Below, in pieces: positions 1-9,436 of a stretch of 64,000 nt of DNA; the first letter of the stretch is position 1, and the number at the start of each line of letters is the position of its first letter. Source of the stretch: Staphylococcus pragensis (lineage in GTDB: Bacteria > Bacillota > Bacilli > Staphylococcales > Staphylococcaceae); contig NZ_SRPJ01000002.1 of the NCBI RefSeq assembly GCF_004785665.1, positions 62,001-126,000 of the forward strand, in the 5' to 3' direction. The notes below the pieces were generated by a model. That model was not told where the DNA came from. It ran no database searches and saw only the letters and a list, made by a program, of their open reading frames with translations. The position numbers and the translations under genes are program-made.

Positions 1-238
1 TTGAATATAGATATGCTGGCCAATTTCTAAACTGTCCATAGGTTGCAAAGCCAACTACTTTCTCATCTAACTCATAAATAAAGATAGGTTCGTTTGCGAG
101 TTTCTTAGCTTCAAACCAAGCTTCACGTTCTTTCATTGTCTGTGCGTCATATGTGTAAACCGCTGTAGTATTTAAAATTGCATCATTATAAATGTCTAAT
201 ATTGCGGATAAATCTTGTCTTTCAGCGTTTCTAATCAA
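1..238 (-). CDS. GNAT acetyltransferase, phosphinothricin acetyltransferase-like (3' end outside window)
   Basis: Only the N-terminal 79 or so codons are inside the window; the gene runs off the left edge. Read on the minus strand from a TTG start at 238, the product begins (M)IRNAERQDLSAILDIYND, followed by AILNTTAVYTY and a REAWF motif, then VVGFATYGQFRNW. This is the typical N-terminus of the PAT/YncA branch of the GNAT superfamily, which transfers acetyl from acetyl-CoA to small amine substrates. A Shine-Dalgarno sequence (AGGTGG) lies four bases before the TTG, which decides the start. The substrate cannot be told. It is divergent from srtA. Confidence 0.75.
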   Translation of the reverse strand, partial: MIRNAERQDLSAILDIYNDAILNTTAVYTYDAQTMKEREAWFEAKKLANEPIFIYELDEKVVGFATYGQFRNWPAYLYS

Positions 239-403
239 ATTGCCACCTACTTTAGTATTTTTTCTTATTTTAAAAGGTTGAACCTATACGAGCAAATGTT
301 TGTAATTAAACCTTACACTCAAATGGTGAAATTAAATTAAAATAGTGATTTAAAAGTGATATACTATGAGCAAAGAACGACTAGCTTAAAGGAGCCCCAC
401 ATA

Positions 404-1012
404 ATGAAAAATTGGACAAGTCATTTAATGACAATTATAGGCGTCATTTTAATTCTAGTGGCAATATATTTATTTGCTAAACCACATATAGATAATTATC
501 TGCATGAAAAAGATAATGATAATAAAATTGAACAATATGATAATGATGGTAAAAAAGAAGCATCGAAAAAGGAAACACCAACTATTCCTAAAGATAAATC
601 CAAAATGGCAGGTTACATATCCATTCCAGATGCAGAAATTAAAGAACCAGTCTATCCTGGCCCAGCTACACCAGAACAATTAAATCGTGGTGTAAGTTTC
701 GCAGAAGAAAATGAAAAATTAGACGATCAAAACATCTCAATAGCTGGACATACCTTTATTGACCGTCCACATTATCAATTTACTAACTTAAAAGCAGCCA
801 AAAAAGGAAGTAAAGTTTACTTTAAAGTAGGCAATGAAACACGTAAATATAAAATGACTAGCATCCGCGACGTCAACCCAGACGAGGTTAAGGTGTTAGA
901 TGAACATAAAGGTGAAACAAATCAATTAACCTTAATTACTTGCGACAATTACAATGAACAAACAGGTGTCTGGGAAAAACGCAAAATCTTCGTCGCCAAA
1001 CAAATAAACTAA
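404..1012 (+). CDS. srtA: Sortase A, class A housekeeping transpeptidase
   Basis: Membrane-anchored cysteine transpeptidase that cleaves LPXTG between Thr and Gly and joins surface proteins to the peptidoglycan cross-bridge. It is 202 aa with one N-terminal membrane anchor (about residues 8-26, MTIIGVILILVAIYLFA), a charged linker and the sortase barrel. The catalytic His lies in SIAGHTFIDRP, the Cys in LITCDNYNEQTG and the Arg in VWEKRK. Length and sequence closely match S. aureus SrtA from memory (206 aa). I chose the ATG at 404 because AAAGGAG lies nine bases upstream; the upstream in-frame extension has no such site. A likely client, the LPLTG protein at 4138-6031, lies in the same window. 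Confidence 0.95.
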   Translation: MKNWTSHLMTIIGVILILVAIYLFAKPHIDNYLHEKDNDNKIEQYDNDGKKEASKKETPTIPKDKSKMAGYISIPDAEIKEPVYPGPATPEQLNRGVSFAEENEKLDDQNISIAGHTFIDRPHYQFTNLKAAKKGSKVYFKVGNETRKYKMTSIRDVNPDEVKVLDEHKGETNQLTLITCDNYNEQTGVWEKRKIFVAKQIN

Positions 1013-1023
1013 TATTTTAATTT

Positions 1024-1057
1024 CCTCTTACTTTATCAATGAGTAAGAGGATTTTTA
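1024..1057 (+). terminator. Rho-independent terminator of srtA
   Basis: The perfect inverted repeat CCTCTTACT / AGTAAGAGG is followed by ATTTTTATTTT. Confidence 0.85.
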
Positions 1058-1228
1058 TTTTCAGTCACTTATTCTTATAAGGATAAATACACCAATAATT
1101 AGTTTTAATCACTGAATTTAATTTCTAAATATGAATATAGTTTCAACCTTATTTACTAAACTTTAATCACAAAAATGGGATAGCTATAATTAATTTAAAT
1201 AAGACGTTAAATTCAAGGGGGAACCTTT

Positions 1229-2026
1229 ATGGTTAAGGCAATTGCTGTAGATATGGATGGCACATTTTTAGATTCGAATAAGGAATATGATAAAGATCGT
1301 TTTGAAAGAATCTTTCAAGAGTTAAAGCAACGTAACATAGAATTTATTGCTGCAAGTGGCAACCAATTTGCGAAACTGAAATCAATATTTGGGGAAAGAG
1401 ATATGTTCTTTATTTCTGAAAATGGGGCAGTCATTTATCATGGGACAGACTTATACAATTATCGTAGTTTTAATCAAGATGATTATACCGAAGTAGTCAA
1501 TTATTTAAATATTGAAAGAAACATCGATGAATTTATCGTATGTGGTTTGAAAAGTGCATATATTTTAAAAGATACAAGTGAGGATTTTAAAAAAGATGCG
1601 CATTTCTATTATCATCAATTAGAAGAAATTGATTCATTTCAACCTTTACCAGAGGATGAATATGTCAAAATCGCTCTAAACATTAATCGTGATACACATT
1701 CAACATTAGATACTGATTTAGAGGAAAAGTTTAGCGATACCACTAAACTTGTTTCAAGTGGTCATAATAGTATTGATATTATTATGCCTAACATGACGAA
1801 AGGACAAGCATTAAAACGATTATTAAGTGAGTGGAATATGGATGCGTCAGAGTTAATGGCATTTGGAGATGCGAATAACGATAAAGATATGCTTGAATTC
1901 GCAAAATACAGCTATGTCATGGCAAATAGCCAAGATCAATCTTTATTCGATATTGCAAGTGCTGTAGCGCCGAGTAATGATGAACAAGGTGTTTTACAAA
2001 TTATTGAACAAGAAGTATTAAAATAG
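1229..2026 (+). CDS. HAD-superfamily Cof-type sugar/nucleotide phosphatase
   Basis: This 265-aa cytosolic Mg-dependent phosphohydrolase belongs to HAD subfamily IIB (Cof/YidA/SupH type). Motif I is DMDGTFLDS near residue 8, motif II is AASGNQ near 43, the motif III lysine is in MTKGQALKRLL near 190, and motif IV is GDANNDKDML near 213. The insert between motifs II and III is the expected C2 cap that selects the substrate, commonly a phosphorylated sugar or flavin nucleotide; the actual substrate is unknown. The start has a strong site (AAGGGGGAAC). It is a monocistron between two terminators. Confidence 0.88.
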   Translation: MVKAIAVDMDGTFLDSNKEYDKDRFERIFQELKQRNIEFIAASGNQFAKLKSIFGERDMFFISENGAVIYHGTDLYNYRSFNQDDYTEVVNYLNIERNIDEFIVCGLKSAYILKDTSEDFKKDAHFYYHQLEEIDSFQPLPEDEYVKIALNINRDTHSTLDTDLEEKFSDTTKLVSSGHNSIDIIMPNMTKGQALKRLLSEWNMDASELMAFGDANNDKDMLEFAKYSYVMANSQDQSLFDIASAVAPSNDEQGVLQIIEQEVLK

Positions 2027-2035
2027 GCGAGAAAA

Positions 2036-2078
2036 AAAGCTGAAGTCTCAAAGAATTGAGAGTTCAGCTTTTATAATT
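2036..2078. terminator. Bidirectional terminator between HAD phosphatase and D-lactate dehydrogenase
   Basis: The stem AAAGCTGAA / TTCAGCTTT with an inner CTC/GAG pair carries A-rich and T-rich flanks, so it can serve both convergent genes. Confidence 0.75.
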
Positions 2079-2092
2079 TATTCTGTATTATC

Positions 2093-3085
2093 TTAGTTTA
2101 ATTGAGTGTCACATTTACCTGTGTTGATAACAGATAATGCAGCGTTTAATCCACCCTCAACTAAGTTTCTTACAGCTTCATCTGAGAAGAATGCGATGTG
2201 AGGTGTAACTAAGATATTTTCATTTTCAATTAATTCTAATAATGTTTTATCTTCAATTTCTTTATTAGTCCAGTCATAAGTGAAGTAGTCTGCTTCATTT
2301 TCATAAGTATCGATAGCAGCACCTGATAATGTACCGTTGTTAACAGCTTTAATTAATTCAGGTGTATCAATTACAGCACCACGAGCAGCATTAACTAATA
2401 CAGCACCTTTTTTCACTTTAGAGAACATGTCAGCGTCGAATAAGTGGAAGCTTTCTTTGTTTGCTGGTACGTGTAATGAAATGATATCTGCACCATCAAT
2501 TGCTTCTTCAACTGAATCTTTGTATTCTAAGAAATCTAAAGAATTGTTTGGATAAGCATCGTAACCTACGACTTCAGCGCCGAATCCAGAATAGATTTTA
2601 CCAGTAGCAGCACCGATACGACCAGTACCAATAATAGCAACTTTCATGTTTTTAACAGGTGTAGACATAATTGGTGCAGCCCACTTGAAATTATGTTCTT
2701 GAACGCGTTTTTCAATAGCTGGGAATTTACGTACTAATTGTAATGCAATTGATACTGAATATTCAGCGATTGTTTCAGGTGAATAACTTGGTACGTTAGA
2801 AATCACAATACCATGTTTTTTAGCAAGGTCTAAATCGTACATATCGAAACCAGCTGTACGTTGAGCAATTTGTTTAATACCATATTTTTCAAGTTTAGGA
2901 TAAACTGAATCTGCTAATTTACCAAATTGCATTGTAGTTACGCCATCGAAACCTTCTAATTGATCTACAGTATCTTCGCTTAAAATGTCTTCAGAAGTTA
3001 CAACTTCAACGTTGTTAGCTTTACCCCAATTTAAAGCGTCATTTTTCTCGTAGTCACGAGTTCCGAAAAACATAATTTTTGTCAT
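2093..3085 (-). CDS. ddh: D-lactate dehydrogenase (NAD-dependent)
   Basis: Reduces pyruvate to D-lactate with NADH in fermentation. It is 330 aa, the usual length for the D-2-hydroxyacid dehydrogenase family. The Rossmann glycine motif is [21 protein letters not shown] (about residues 148-168), preceded by the family signature [17 protein letters not shown]. The catalytic Arg is in VNAARGAV, the Glu in the IDTYENE region and the His in [12 protein letters not shown]. Ending TGKCDTQLN also fits staphylococcal D-LDH. The gene is single, with a perfect Rex operator about 130 bp upstream, so expression should rise when NADH/NAD is high. Confidence 0.95.
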   Translation of the reverse strand: MTKIMFFGTRDYEKNDALNWGKANNVEVVTSEDILSEDTVDQLEGFDGVTTMQFGKLADSVYPKLEKYGIKQIAQRTAGFDMYDLDLAKKHGIVISNVPSYSPETIAEYSVSIALQLVRKFPAIEKRVQEHNFKWAAPIMSTPVKNMKVAIIGTGRIGAATGKIYSGFGAEVVGYDAYPNNSLDFLEYKDSVEEAIDGADIISLHVPANKESFHLFDADMFSKVKKGAVLVNAARGAVIDTPELIKAVNNGTLSGAAIDTYENEADYFTYDWTNKEIEDKTLLELIENENILVTPHIAFFSDEAVRNLVEGGLNAALSVINTGKCDTQLN

Positions 3086-3217
3086 TATAATAACCCCATT
3101 TCAGATAGTAATAATATATTAATAAATAAATAAGACTGAAGTTGTCTATAGAAATGTATGTGTAATTAAAATAATGATTGGAAACATCTCTATTACTTAA
3201 CTTACAAATACATTATA

Positions 3218-3235
3218 TTGTGAATTAATTCACAA
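3218..3235. promoter_or_regulatory. Rex (NADH-sensing repressor) operator
   Basis: TTGTGAATTAATTCACAA is a perfect 18-bp palindrome and an exact match to the staphylococcal Rex consensus TTGTGAA-W4-TTCACAA. It sits in the divergent region between D-lactate dehydrogenase and the nitroreductase. It should repress ddh aerobically; whether it also acts on the nitroreductase is open. Confidence 0.88.
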
Positions 3236-3404
3236 ATCAATAGTTTTTAGCAATTTTTTGTTTAAAATGTTAAAAATTTCACATAAACAAGTCTTTTGGG
3301 ATTAATTTTCAAATAATAAGAAAGAAATTTGTAAGCTAATATCTTTAGTGTGAAGGGTGAGTCATTTATAATTTGAGTGATACTAAACTTAGGAGGATAT
3401 GTTT

Positions 3405-4064
3405 ATGAGTGAAATGCAAGATACAATTCTAAAGGCATTCAATTTTAGACATGCAACAAAAGAGTTTGATTCAGCAAAGAAAGTGAGCGATTCTGACTTT
3501 GATACTATACTTGAAACAGCAAGATTATCGCCAAGTTCATTAGGTTTAGAACCATGGCGCTTCGTCGTAGTTCAAAATTCAGAGTTACGTGATAAATTAA
3601 TTCCGTATAGTTCAGGTGCTCAAAAACAATTGAAAACGGCTAGTCATTTCGTAATTATCTTAGCCCGTAAGAATGTAACTCCTAGTTCTGATTACGTTCA
3701 ATCAATCGTTAAAAATGTTAAAAAATACGAAGAAAGTACGTTACCTGCGTTTAATGATAAAGTAAATGGATTCCAGACTAATTTCCATATTAATGATAAT
3801 GATCGTACATTGTTAGATTGGGCGAGCAAACAAACATATATTGCCTTAGCTAATATGATGACGTCTGCAGCATTGTTAGGCATTGATTCATGTCCAATGG
3901 AAGGTTTCGACTTAGACAAAGTCACTGAAATCTTATCTGAAGAAGGCATTTTAAATACTGATGAATTTGCGCCTTCAGTGATGGTTGCATTCGGTTATCG
4001 TAAAGAAGAGCCTAAAGCAAAAGTACGTCAATCTGCAGAAGATGTTATTCAATGGGTTGAATAA
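3405..4064 (+). CDS. Nitroreductase-family NAD(P)H-dependent FMN oxidoreductase
   Basis: A 219-aa flavoenzyme of the NfsB/YfkO-type nitroreductase family, which reduces nitro groups, quinones or flavins with NAD(P)H. Family marks are the FMN-phosphate-binding FRHATKEF segment near residue 12, the [18 protein letters not shown] strand near 40, and the C-terminal [18 protein letters not shown] chose ATG 3405 over the in-frame ATG 3399: AGGAGG is eight bases from 3405 but only two from 3399. It is divergent from ddh and shares its Rex-containing upstream region. A decayed copy of its last codons lies at 6232-6296. Confidence 0.88.
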   Translation: MSEMQDTILKAFNFRHATKEFDSAKKVSDSDFDTILETARLSPSSLGLEPWRFVVVQNSELRDKLIPYSSGAQKQLKTASHFVIILARKNVTPSSDYVQSIVKNVKKYEESTLPAFNDKVNGFQTNFHINDNDRTLLDWASKQTYIALANMMTSAALLGIDSCPMEGFDLDKVTEILSEEGILNTDEFAPSVMVAFGYRKEEPKAKVRQSAEDVIQWVE

Positions 4065-4080
4065 TTTATATATATTTAAA

Positions 4081-4125
4081 AAAGCTATCTATTTCAAGTG
4101 GATGAAATAAATAGCTCTATTTATT
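4081..4125. terminator. Terminator between nitroreductase and surface protein
   Basis: The stem AGCTATCTATTTCA / TGAAATAAATAGCT, with one irregularity, is flanked by A-rich sequence on the left and T-rich sequence on the right. It lies between the convergent genes. Confidence 0.7.
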
Positions 4126-4137
4126 TTACAATACTTG

Positions 4138-6031
4138 TTATTTGTTCTTCGTATTTTTACGACGTAATAAAAGTAAAGAAGATCCAAATATTGCAGTAAG
4201 AATACTTAATAAAATACTATTATTTTGTTTAGTTTCTCCAGTTAAAGGAAGTTTATCTTTTGTGTCTGCAATCTTATCTTGATGAGTGTTTTTATGATGG
4301 GATTGCAAGTGTTTTTCATTTGAACCATTAGTATTGCTTATTTTATGAGCATGTTTAGATTCATTGCATTTTTCTGATGTATTCGGTTTATTTGGCGTTT
4401 TAGATTTATCTGGTGTTTTAGATTTATCTGGCGATTTAGGTTGTTCCGGCGATTTAGGTTGTTCTGGCGATTTAGGTTGTTCCGGAGTTTTAGGTTGTTC
4501 CGGAGTTTTAGGTTGTTCTGGTGTCTTAGGTTGTTCTGGTGTCTTAGGTTGTTCTGGTGTCTTAGGTTGTTCTAGTGTCTTAGGTTGCTCTGGTGTCTTA
4601 GGTTGCTCTGGTGTCTTAGGTTGCTCTGGAGTTTTAGGTTGTTCTGGTGTCTTAGGTTGTTCAGTTACTTTAGCTACAGCAACATCAGCATAATCTTCAT
4701 TATCAGCTACTTCATATAAAACAGATGAATTTGCTGCTAACGCAAAAGTTATCCAGTAATAAAAAAAAGAATGGCTAACATCATTACCAATTAATGTCCA
4801 ATCATGTAACTTTTTAGTAACGCCTATTGATGGTTCAAGGTATAAACCATTTTCATCAAAATCATCTTCATGAATGTATTCAGGATGTTCAATAAATGTA
4901 TATGAAAAAAGTTGATATATGATGTCTAAAATTATCTAATGGTTGCGATCCATTTTCAAAACAATCAATTGGATAATTTTCCATTATTGATTTCCATCTT
5001 AGTCTAGCATCGAGTGGCAGATAAGGCGTTTTTTTAAATTGTTCTTTAGTGATATCAAAGCTAACATTTAATCCTATCGATCCATCTATTAAAGTGCTTA
5101 CACCATATGATTTAGCATAATCGGGATTATAAGTTCCGCCACTAAAATAATTGTTAGATTCATCATATTTTATTACTGATGAAGGTAATTCATTCTTACC
5201 TGCATTTTTCAATTTCAAATATTCTTCATATGTAGGGATGAGATTAAATTTATTAGTCTTTTTATAGTCTTCTTCAGAGATTTGACCTAAAGTTAAATTA
5301 ACATTATGAGGAACTAAGGTTTCTTCTTCTCGTGTACCTATGAGTTTGAATTGCACATTTTGAACGAATTTAGGTACGGTTATTCCAAAAGTTTTACCTG
5401 TTTTCATATGATCACTTGATTTGATAGGACTTAAAGATACAGTGAAATTATAATTTACATTACCATCATCTTTAAATGTGGATAAACCTGGTGTGACATC
5501 AACGCCACCACCACCTATAGGCAAAAGAGAACTCACATCCCAATTAGGGTTTTTTTGGGGACGTTTAAATCTATCTGCATTTATAAGATGTTTTTGCTGA
5601 TTATTGTTTATCGGTGATAGATTAGAATCTGAATTAGTTGTTTCTGTATTAGTATTATATGAATCTGATTCGTTATTGTTATTATCTGTATTAGCATTAT
5701 ATGAATCTGATGTGTCTTCACTATGATTTATAGATTGAGAATTATTAGTAGAATTCAATTGGTCATTATTATTTAATTCTTTATCGTTATTGGCTGCATT
5801 AGCAGATGAATCTATTAGAGGGGCTGATTGATTAGTTTCATTAGGTTGATTGTCATCAGTAGGATTACTTGTAGACGGTGAGTTTACATGTGAAGAATTA
5901 TTAGTATCATTTAATTCTGAGGCGTGGGCGACTGAGTCAACACCGATAAATAATACACTACCTAAAAGTATAGAGCTGATTCCTATAGTGAACTTGCGAA
6001 TACCAAATCGTTGTTTATTATTGAAAATCAA
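4138..6031 (-). pseudogene. YSIRK/LPXTG cell-wall-anchored surface protein, broken by a one-base frameshift
   Basis: The start is a TTG at 6031 with AAGGAG eight bases upstream. In order: a YSIRK-like secretion signal (RFGIRKFTIGISSILLGS, residues 8-25), a Ser/Asn/Asp-rich low-complexity segment (about 40-150), a globular region, then a stop at 4889. In the next frame the protein continues without interruption (FIEHPEYIHEDDFDENG...), through about 13 tandem TPEQPK-type hexapeptides (roughly 4435-4665), a DKSK-rich spacer, LPLTGE, a hydrophobic segment and the tail RRKNTKNK ending at 4138. Removing one base from the six-A run at 4905-4910 restores a single frame of 630 aa. It may be a pseudogene, a slippage switch or an assembly error. 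The intact product would be a SrtA substrate. I cannot assign a ligand. Confidence 0.85.
4435..4665 (-). repeat. Tandem 18-bp repeats encoding (T/S)PEQPK
   Basis: About 13 head-to-tail 18-bp units encode a Pro-rich wall-spanning stalk in the surface protein. Units differ mainly at the third positions and at Thr/Ser, and runs of identical neighbours suggest recent unit duplication. Confidence 0.9.
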
Positions 6032-6231
6032 TTAAATCACTCCTTAATATAACTAAAATAATATAAATTATTTATAATATATTAGATTAATCATACACCA
6101 AAGTGATACGCTATTAAACGATATGCTATAAAATAATATTTTTATATTATTAATAAATAACTATAATTGTATGTATTTAGGGAGCGGATTAAAAAAAGTA
6201 TGAAATCTAATGAATCCTAAATGCTTGTTTT

Positions 6232-6296
6232 GACTACAGTCGGTTATCATAAAGAAATTTTACTAGCAAGGTAAGGACGTCATTCAATGGGTTTAA
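6232..6296 (+). pseudogene. Relic of a nitroreductase C-terminus
   Basis: The stretch resembles the last codons of the gene at 3405-4064: CGGTTATCATAAAGAA here against CGGTTATCGTAAAGAA there, and ATTCAATGGGTT followed by a stop here against ATTCAATGGGTTGAATAA there. The two matching blocks are now in different frames. It is a decayed fragment of a duplicated nitroreductase on the far side of the surface-protein gene. Confidence 0.6.
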
Positions 6297-6348
6297 CGTT
6301 TAGTGAATAAAATTTATATGAGCGGGTAAAATAAACATATAAACAATG

Positions 6349-6381
6349 AAACGAAATGAGTTCGAGCAACTTGTTTCGTTT
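6349..6381. terminator. Hairpin, possible terminator or relic
   Basis: AAACGAAATGAGTT pairs with AACTTGTTTCGTTT over 14 positions with two G-U pairs. It lacks a clean T-run. The rest of the 6032-6498 gap holds only the nitroreductase relic and the cre site; I see nothing else there. Confidence 0.4.
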
Positions 6382-6415
6382 ATTCTTAAATTTAGAGTAA
6401 AATAGATGCAGAATG

Positions 6416-6429
6416 AGTAAACGCTTACA
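6416..6429. promoter_or_regulatory. CcpA cre site upstream of aldehyde dehydrogenase
   Basis: AGTAAACGCTTACA matches the catabolite-responsive element core at 13 of 14 positions (TGTAAACGCTTACA). It is about 70 bp before the start of the aldehyde dehydrogenase gene, a usual place for carbon catabolite repression. Confidence 0.65.
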
Positions 6430-6498
6430 TTCTGTGTATTATGTTATATGAAGCTATTCACAAACGTTTTTAAATACATTTAAAAAGGATGATGACTA

Positions 6499-7992
6499 AT
6501 GGCTAAAGTTAATGTTAGAGATTTTATCGATGAGAAATATGATTTATTCATTAACGGAGAATTTCAACCTAGCGAAAGTGGAGAAACATTAACAGTGACA
6601 AATCCTGCTAATGGTGAAGATTTAGCAGAAGTAGCTAAAGCGAATAAAGCTGACGTAGATAAAGCAGTTCAAGCAGCTCATGATGCTTTTGATAGTTGGA
6701 GCAAGATTTCTAAAGAAGAACGCGCAGACTATTTATTAGAAATTAGTCGTCGTATTCATGAAAAAGCTGAACACTTTGCAACAATCGAATCATTACAAAA
6801 CGGTAAACCTTACCGTGAAACATCAACAATTGATATTCCTCAAGCTGCGAACCAATACAAATATTTCGCAAGTGTATTAACAACTGACGAAGGTACTGTT
6901 AATGAGCTTGATGAAAATACAATGAGTTTAGTTGTTAATGAACCAGTTGGTGTGGTAGGTGCCGTTGTAGCATGGAACTTCCCATTCTTATTAGCATCAT
7001 GGAAATTAGGTCCAGCATTAGCTGCAGGTAATACAATCGTAATTCAACCATCATCATCAACACCATTAAGCTTAATCGAGCTTGCAAAAATCTTCCAAGA
7101 CGTTTTACCTAAAGGTGTTGTAAACATCGTAACAGGTAAAGGTTCAGAATCAGGTGACGCCATCTTTAATCACGAAGGCGTAGACAAATTATCATTCACT
7201 GGTTCAACTGATGTAGGTTATGGTGTTGCTAAAGCAGGTGCTGAACGTATCGTACCAACGACATTAGAACTTGGTGGTAAAAGTGCAAACATCATCTTTG
7301 ACGATGCCAACTTAGACCAAGTGGTTGAAGGTGTTCAATTAGGTATCTTATTCAACCAAGGTGAAGTATGTAGTGCAGGCTCTCGTTTATTAGTGCAATC
7401 TTCAATTTACGATACAGTAATGCCTAAATTAAAAGAAGCTTTTGAAAATATTAAAGTCTGCGATCCATTTGATGAAGACGCGAAAATGAGTGCTCAAACT
7501 GGTCCAGAACAACTTGAGAAAATTGAAAGCTATGTAAAATTAGCTGAAGAAGATAGTAATGCAAACATCTTAACTGGTGGACATAGAATTACAGACAACG
7601 GTCTAGATAAAGGTTATTACTTCGAACCAACAATTATTGAACTGAAAGACAACAGTCATCAATTAGCGCAAGAAGAAATCTTTGGTCCAGTGCTAGTTGT
7701 TGAAAAATTTGAAGACGAAGAAGAAGCGGTTAAAATTGCGAACGACTCAGAATATGGTTTAGCAGGTGGTATCTTTACTACAAATATCAACAGCGCTTTA
7801 AATGTAGCAAAAGCAATGAGAACTGGTCGTATTTGGATTAACACTTACAACCAAATCCCAGCTGGCGCACCATTTGGCGGATATAAAAAATCAGGTATTG
7901 GTCGCGAAGTATACAAAGATGCAATCAAAAACTATCAACAAGTTAAAAATATCTTTATCGATACTAGCAACCAAACAAAAGGTTTATACTAA
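6499..7992 (+). CDS. aldA: NAD-dependent aldehyde dehydrogenase (AldA-like)
   Basis: A 497-aa class 1/2 aldehyde dehydrogenase that oxidises aldehydes to acids with NAD. The NAD-binding segment includes [22 protein letters not shown] (about residues 155-176) and the FTGSTDVG loop. The catalytic base Glu is in LELGGKSAN and the nucleophile Cys in [11 protein letters not shown]. The C-terminal oligomerisation segment [13 protein letters not shown] is present. It closely resembles S. aureus AldA, including the ending IDTSN...KGLY. It is a single gene behind a cre site and ends in a strong terminator, which suggests a catabolic role. Confidence 0.88.
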   Translation: MAKVNVRDFIDEKYDLFINGEFQPSESGETLTVTNPANGEDLAEVAKANKADVDKAVQAAHDAFDSWSKISKEERADYLLEISRRIHEKAEHFATIESLQNGKPYRETSTIDIPQAANQYKYFASVLTTDEGTVNELDENTMSLVVNEPVGVVGAVVAWNFPFLLASWKLGPALAAGNTIVIQPSSSTPLSLIELAKIFQDVLPKGVVNIVTGKGSESGDAIFNHEGVDKLSFTGSTDVGYGVAKAGAERIVPTTLELGGKSANIIFDDANLDQVVEGVQLGILFNQGEVCSAGSRLLVQSSIYDTVMPKLKEAFENIKVCDPFDEDAKMSAQTGPEQLEKIESYVKLAEEDSNANILTGGHRITDNGLDKGYYFEPTIIELKDNSHQLAQEEIFGPVLVVEKFEDEEEAVKIANDSEYGLAGGIFTTNINSALNVAKAMRTGRIWINTYNQIPAGAPFGGYKKSGIGREVYKDAIKNYQQVKNIFIDTSNQTKGLY

Positions 7993-8010
7993 AATAGATA
8001 GATCATAAAA

Positions 8011-8040
8011 AACAGGGCGTTCTAAGCGCCCTGTTTTTTT
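8011..8040 (+). terminator. Terminator of aldA
   Basis: AACAGGGCG / CGCCCTGTT is followed by a run of seven T. Confidence 0.92.
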
Positions 8041-8171
8041 ATGTCTAAATATGATTATTTTTAGTATTTTAATTAATGATAATATTGATGTAAATATTTT
8101 GTTTTATATATTTAATTGTAAAATTCCTAGTGATAAAATAAGATATGAAATAAAAGGGAGGGATAATACTT

Positions 8172-8480
8172 ATGAATTTAGAAGAAAAATCGTACGTTGA
8201 ACAACAAGTGGCTAACCGTTCAAAAACAATGCTTGTCTCTTATTTATTATGGTTCTTTTTAGGGAGTTTAGGTGTACATCGTTTTTACCACGGTAAAATA
8301 GGTACAGGAATAATAATATTATTAATAACATTATTTGTTACTTGGTTTACATTTGGGGTTATTACAGCCATTTGGTTAATTGTTGATGCATTCTTAATTC
8401 CAGGATGGGTTAGAGATGATGAAAATAGAGTGCGTCAACAAGCTATGCAAGAAGTTAATTTAATGAAAAATAATCAATAA
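8172..8480 (+). CDS. TM2-domain membrane protein
   Basis: A 102-aa inner-membrane protein with a TM2 domain: two hydrophobic segments (about residues 21-40 and 46-72) joined by the signature GSLGVHRFYHGKIGTGI, with WLIVDAFLIPGWV at the end of the domain. TM2 proteins occur widely in Firmicutes and have no settled biochemical role. It is monocistronic with an AAGGGAGGG ribosome site and its own terminator. Confidence 0.85.
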   Translation: MNLEEKSYVEQQVANRSKTMLVSYLLWFFLGSLGVHRFYHGKIGTGIIILLITLFVTWFTFGVITAIWLIVDAFLIPGWVRDDENRVRQQAMQEVNLMKNNQ

Positions 8481-8481
8481 T

Positions 8482-8517
8482 AAAAACAGGGTAGTCGTCA
8501 GACTATCCTGTTTTAAT
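8482..8517. terminator. Terminator between TM2 gene and VOC dioxygenase
   Basis: AAAACAGGGTAGTC / GACTATCCTGTTTT forms a long stem with A/T runs on both sides, suited to the two convergent genes. Confidence 0.8.
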
Positions 8518-8519
8518 AT

Positions 8520-9326
8520 TTATCCAGGTACTACGCTTGTATCACTGTGAAGTGTGATGTCGAAGCCTTCTGGTGAAGTAAGATGTGTTTCTTCAACATT
8601 TGGTTTATAAATATTAAAGTGAGCTAAGCCATAAGTGTGTTCATTGTCTAAGCGCACTTGATTAGATTGCCAAATATTTGCGGCGATATGATGGTGATAG
8701 TTTTGCGTAGACATAAATAATGACTGTGGATATTGAGAAATATGTTCTAACCCAATTTGATCAATATAAAATTCACGCGCTTGACCTAAATCATGTGTTT
8801 TAAGATGTAAATGTCCAATTTTGCCCTCTGCAGGCCAACCTTGCCAACCGTCTTCTGAACGTTGTGCAATTAAATCATCGGCATCCACTTCTAGGGTATC
8901 CATTTTCACAAAACCATCAGACCATTGCCAAGTGTCAGTAGGGCGATCTTGGTATACTTCAATTCCATTGCCTTCTGGATCATTGAAATATAGTGCCTCA
9001 CTCACTAAATGATCGCCACCGCCAACAGAAATATTCATACGGCTCATGTGGAAAAGGAAGTTCGCTAAATCTGTGCGAGTGGGTAAAAGATACGCAATGT
9101 GGAATAAGCCAGCTTCTCTAAACGAAGGGCGACGTCCGTCTTCTAACAAATTCAAAGTTAACGTATGGCCATACGCACCGACGTTAAACGTAACAGATTG
9201 ATTATATTGTTCTTTTATTGAAAATCCTAAAATATTAGAATAAAAATCAGTCATTTTTTTTAAGTCTTGAACATTTAAAGTTATATTTGTAACTTGTGTT
9301 GCTTCAGTTGTGTGAAATGAAGTCAT
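8520..9326 (-). CDS. catE: VOC-family ring-cleaving dioxygenase, CatE/MhqE type
   Basis: A 268-aa protein of two vicinal-oxygen-chelate modules (about residues 12-125 and 168-265), the architecture of catechol-2,3-dioxygenase/hydroquinone dioxygenases of the CatE/MhqE type. Metal-ligand candidates are the His in IGHLHLKTHDLG, the HHH in QNYHHHIAANIW and Glu near the C-terminus. Such enzymes open the ring of quinone-like electrophiles and give quinone resistance. The gene is preceded by an exact QsrR-type operator, which supports this assignment. It is a single gene with its own terminator. Confidence 0.82.
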   Translation of the reverse strand: MTSFHTTEATQVTNITLNVQDLKKMTDFYSNILGFSIKEQYNQSVTFNVGAYGHTLTLNLLEDGRRPSFREAGLFHIAYLLPTRTDLANFLFHMSRMNISVGGGDHLVSEALYFNDPEGNGIEVYQDRPTDTWQWSDGFVKMDTLEVDADDLIAQRSEDGWQGWPAEGKIGHLHLKTHDLGQAREFYIDQIGLEHISQYPQSLFMSTQNYHHHIAANIWQSNQVRLDNEHTYGLAHFNIYKPNVEETHLTSPEGFDITLHSDTSVVPG

Positions 9327-9379
9327 AATAACGTACCTCCAAGGATGAATACATTCATCTTTATCTATTATTTATATTA

Positions 9380-9396
9380 AGTATAATAAATATACT
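9380..9396. promoter_or_regulatory. QsrR-type operator (quinone-sensing repressor)
   Basis: AGTATAATAAATATACT is a perfect inverted repeat with a 5-base spacer and fits the GTATA-N5-TATAC motif described for the YodB-family repressor QsrR of S. aureus. It sits about 55 bp upstream of the dioxygenase start. Confidence 0.72.
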
Positions 9397-9436
9397 ACCA
9401 AAACAACAAACGTGCAAGATAATTGTTTTCACACAT

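Noticed and set aside
4435-4665. Regular repeats resembling a CRISPR array
   Set aside because: The 18-bp units are head to tail without unique spacers and encode a protein stalk.
4364-4693. Open frame on the plus strand with CSGVLG-type repeats
   Set aside because: It is the mirror frame of the PEQPK repeats of the minus-strand surface protein; no ribosome site.
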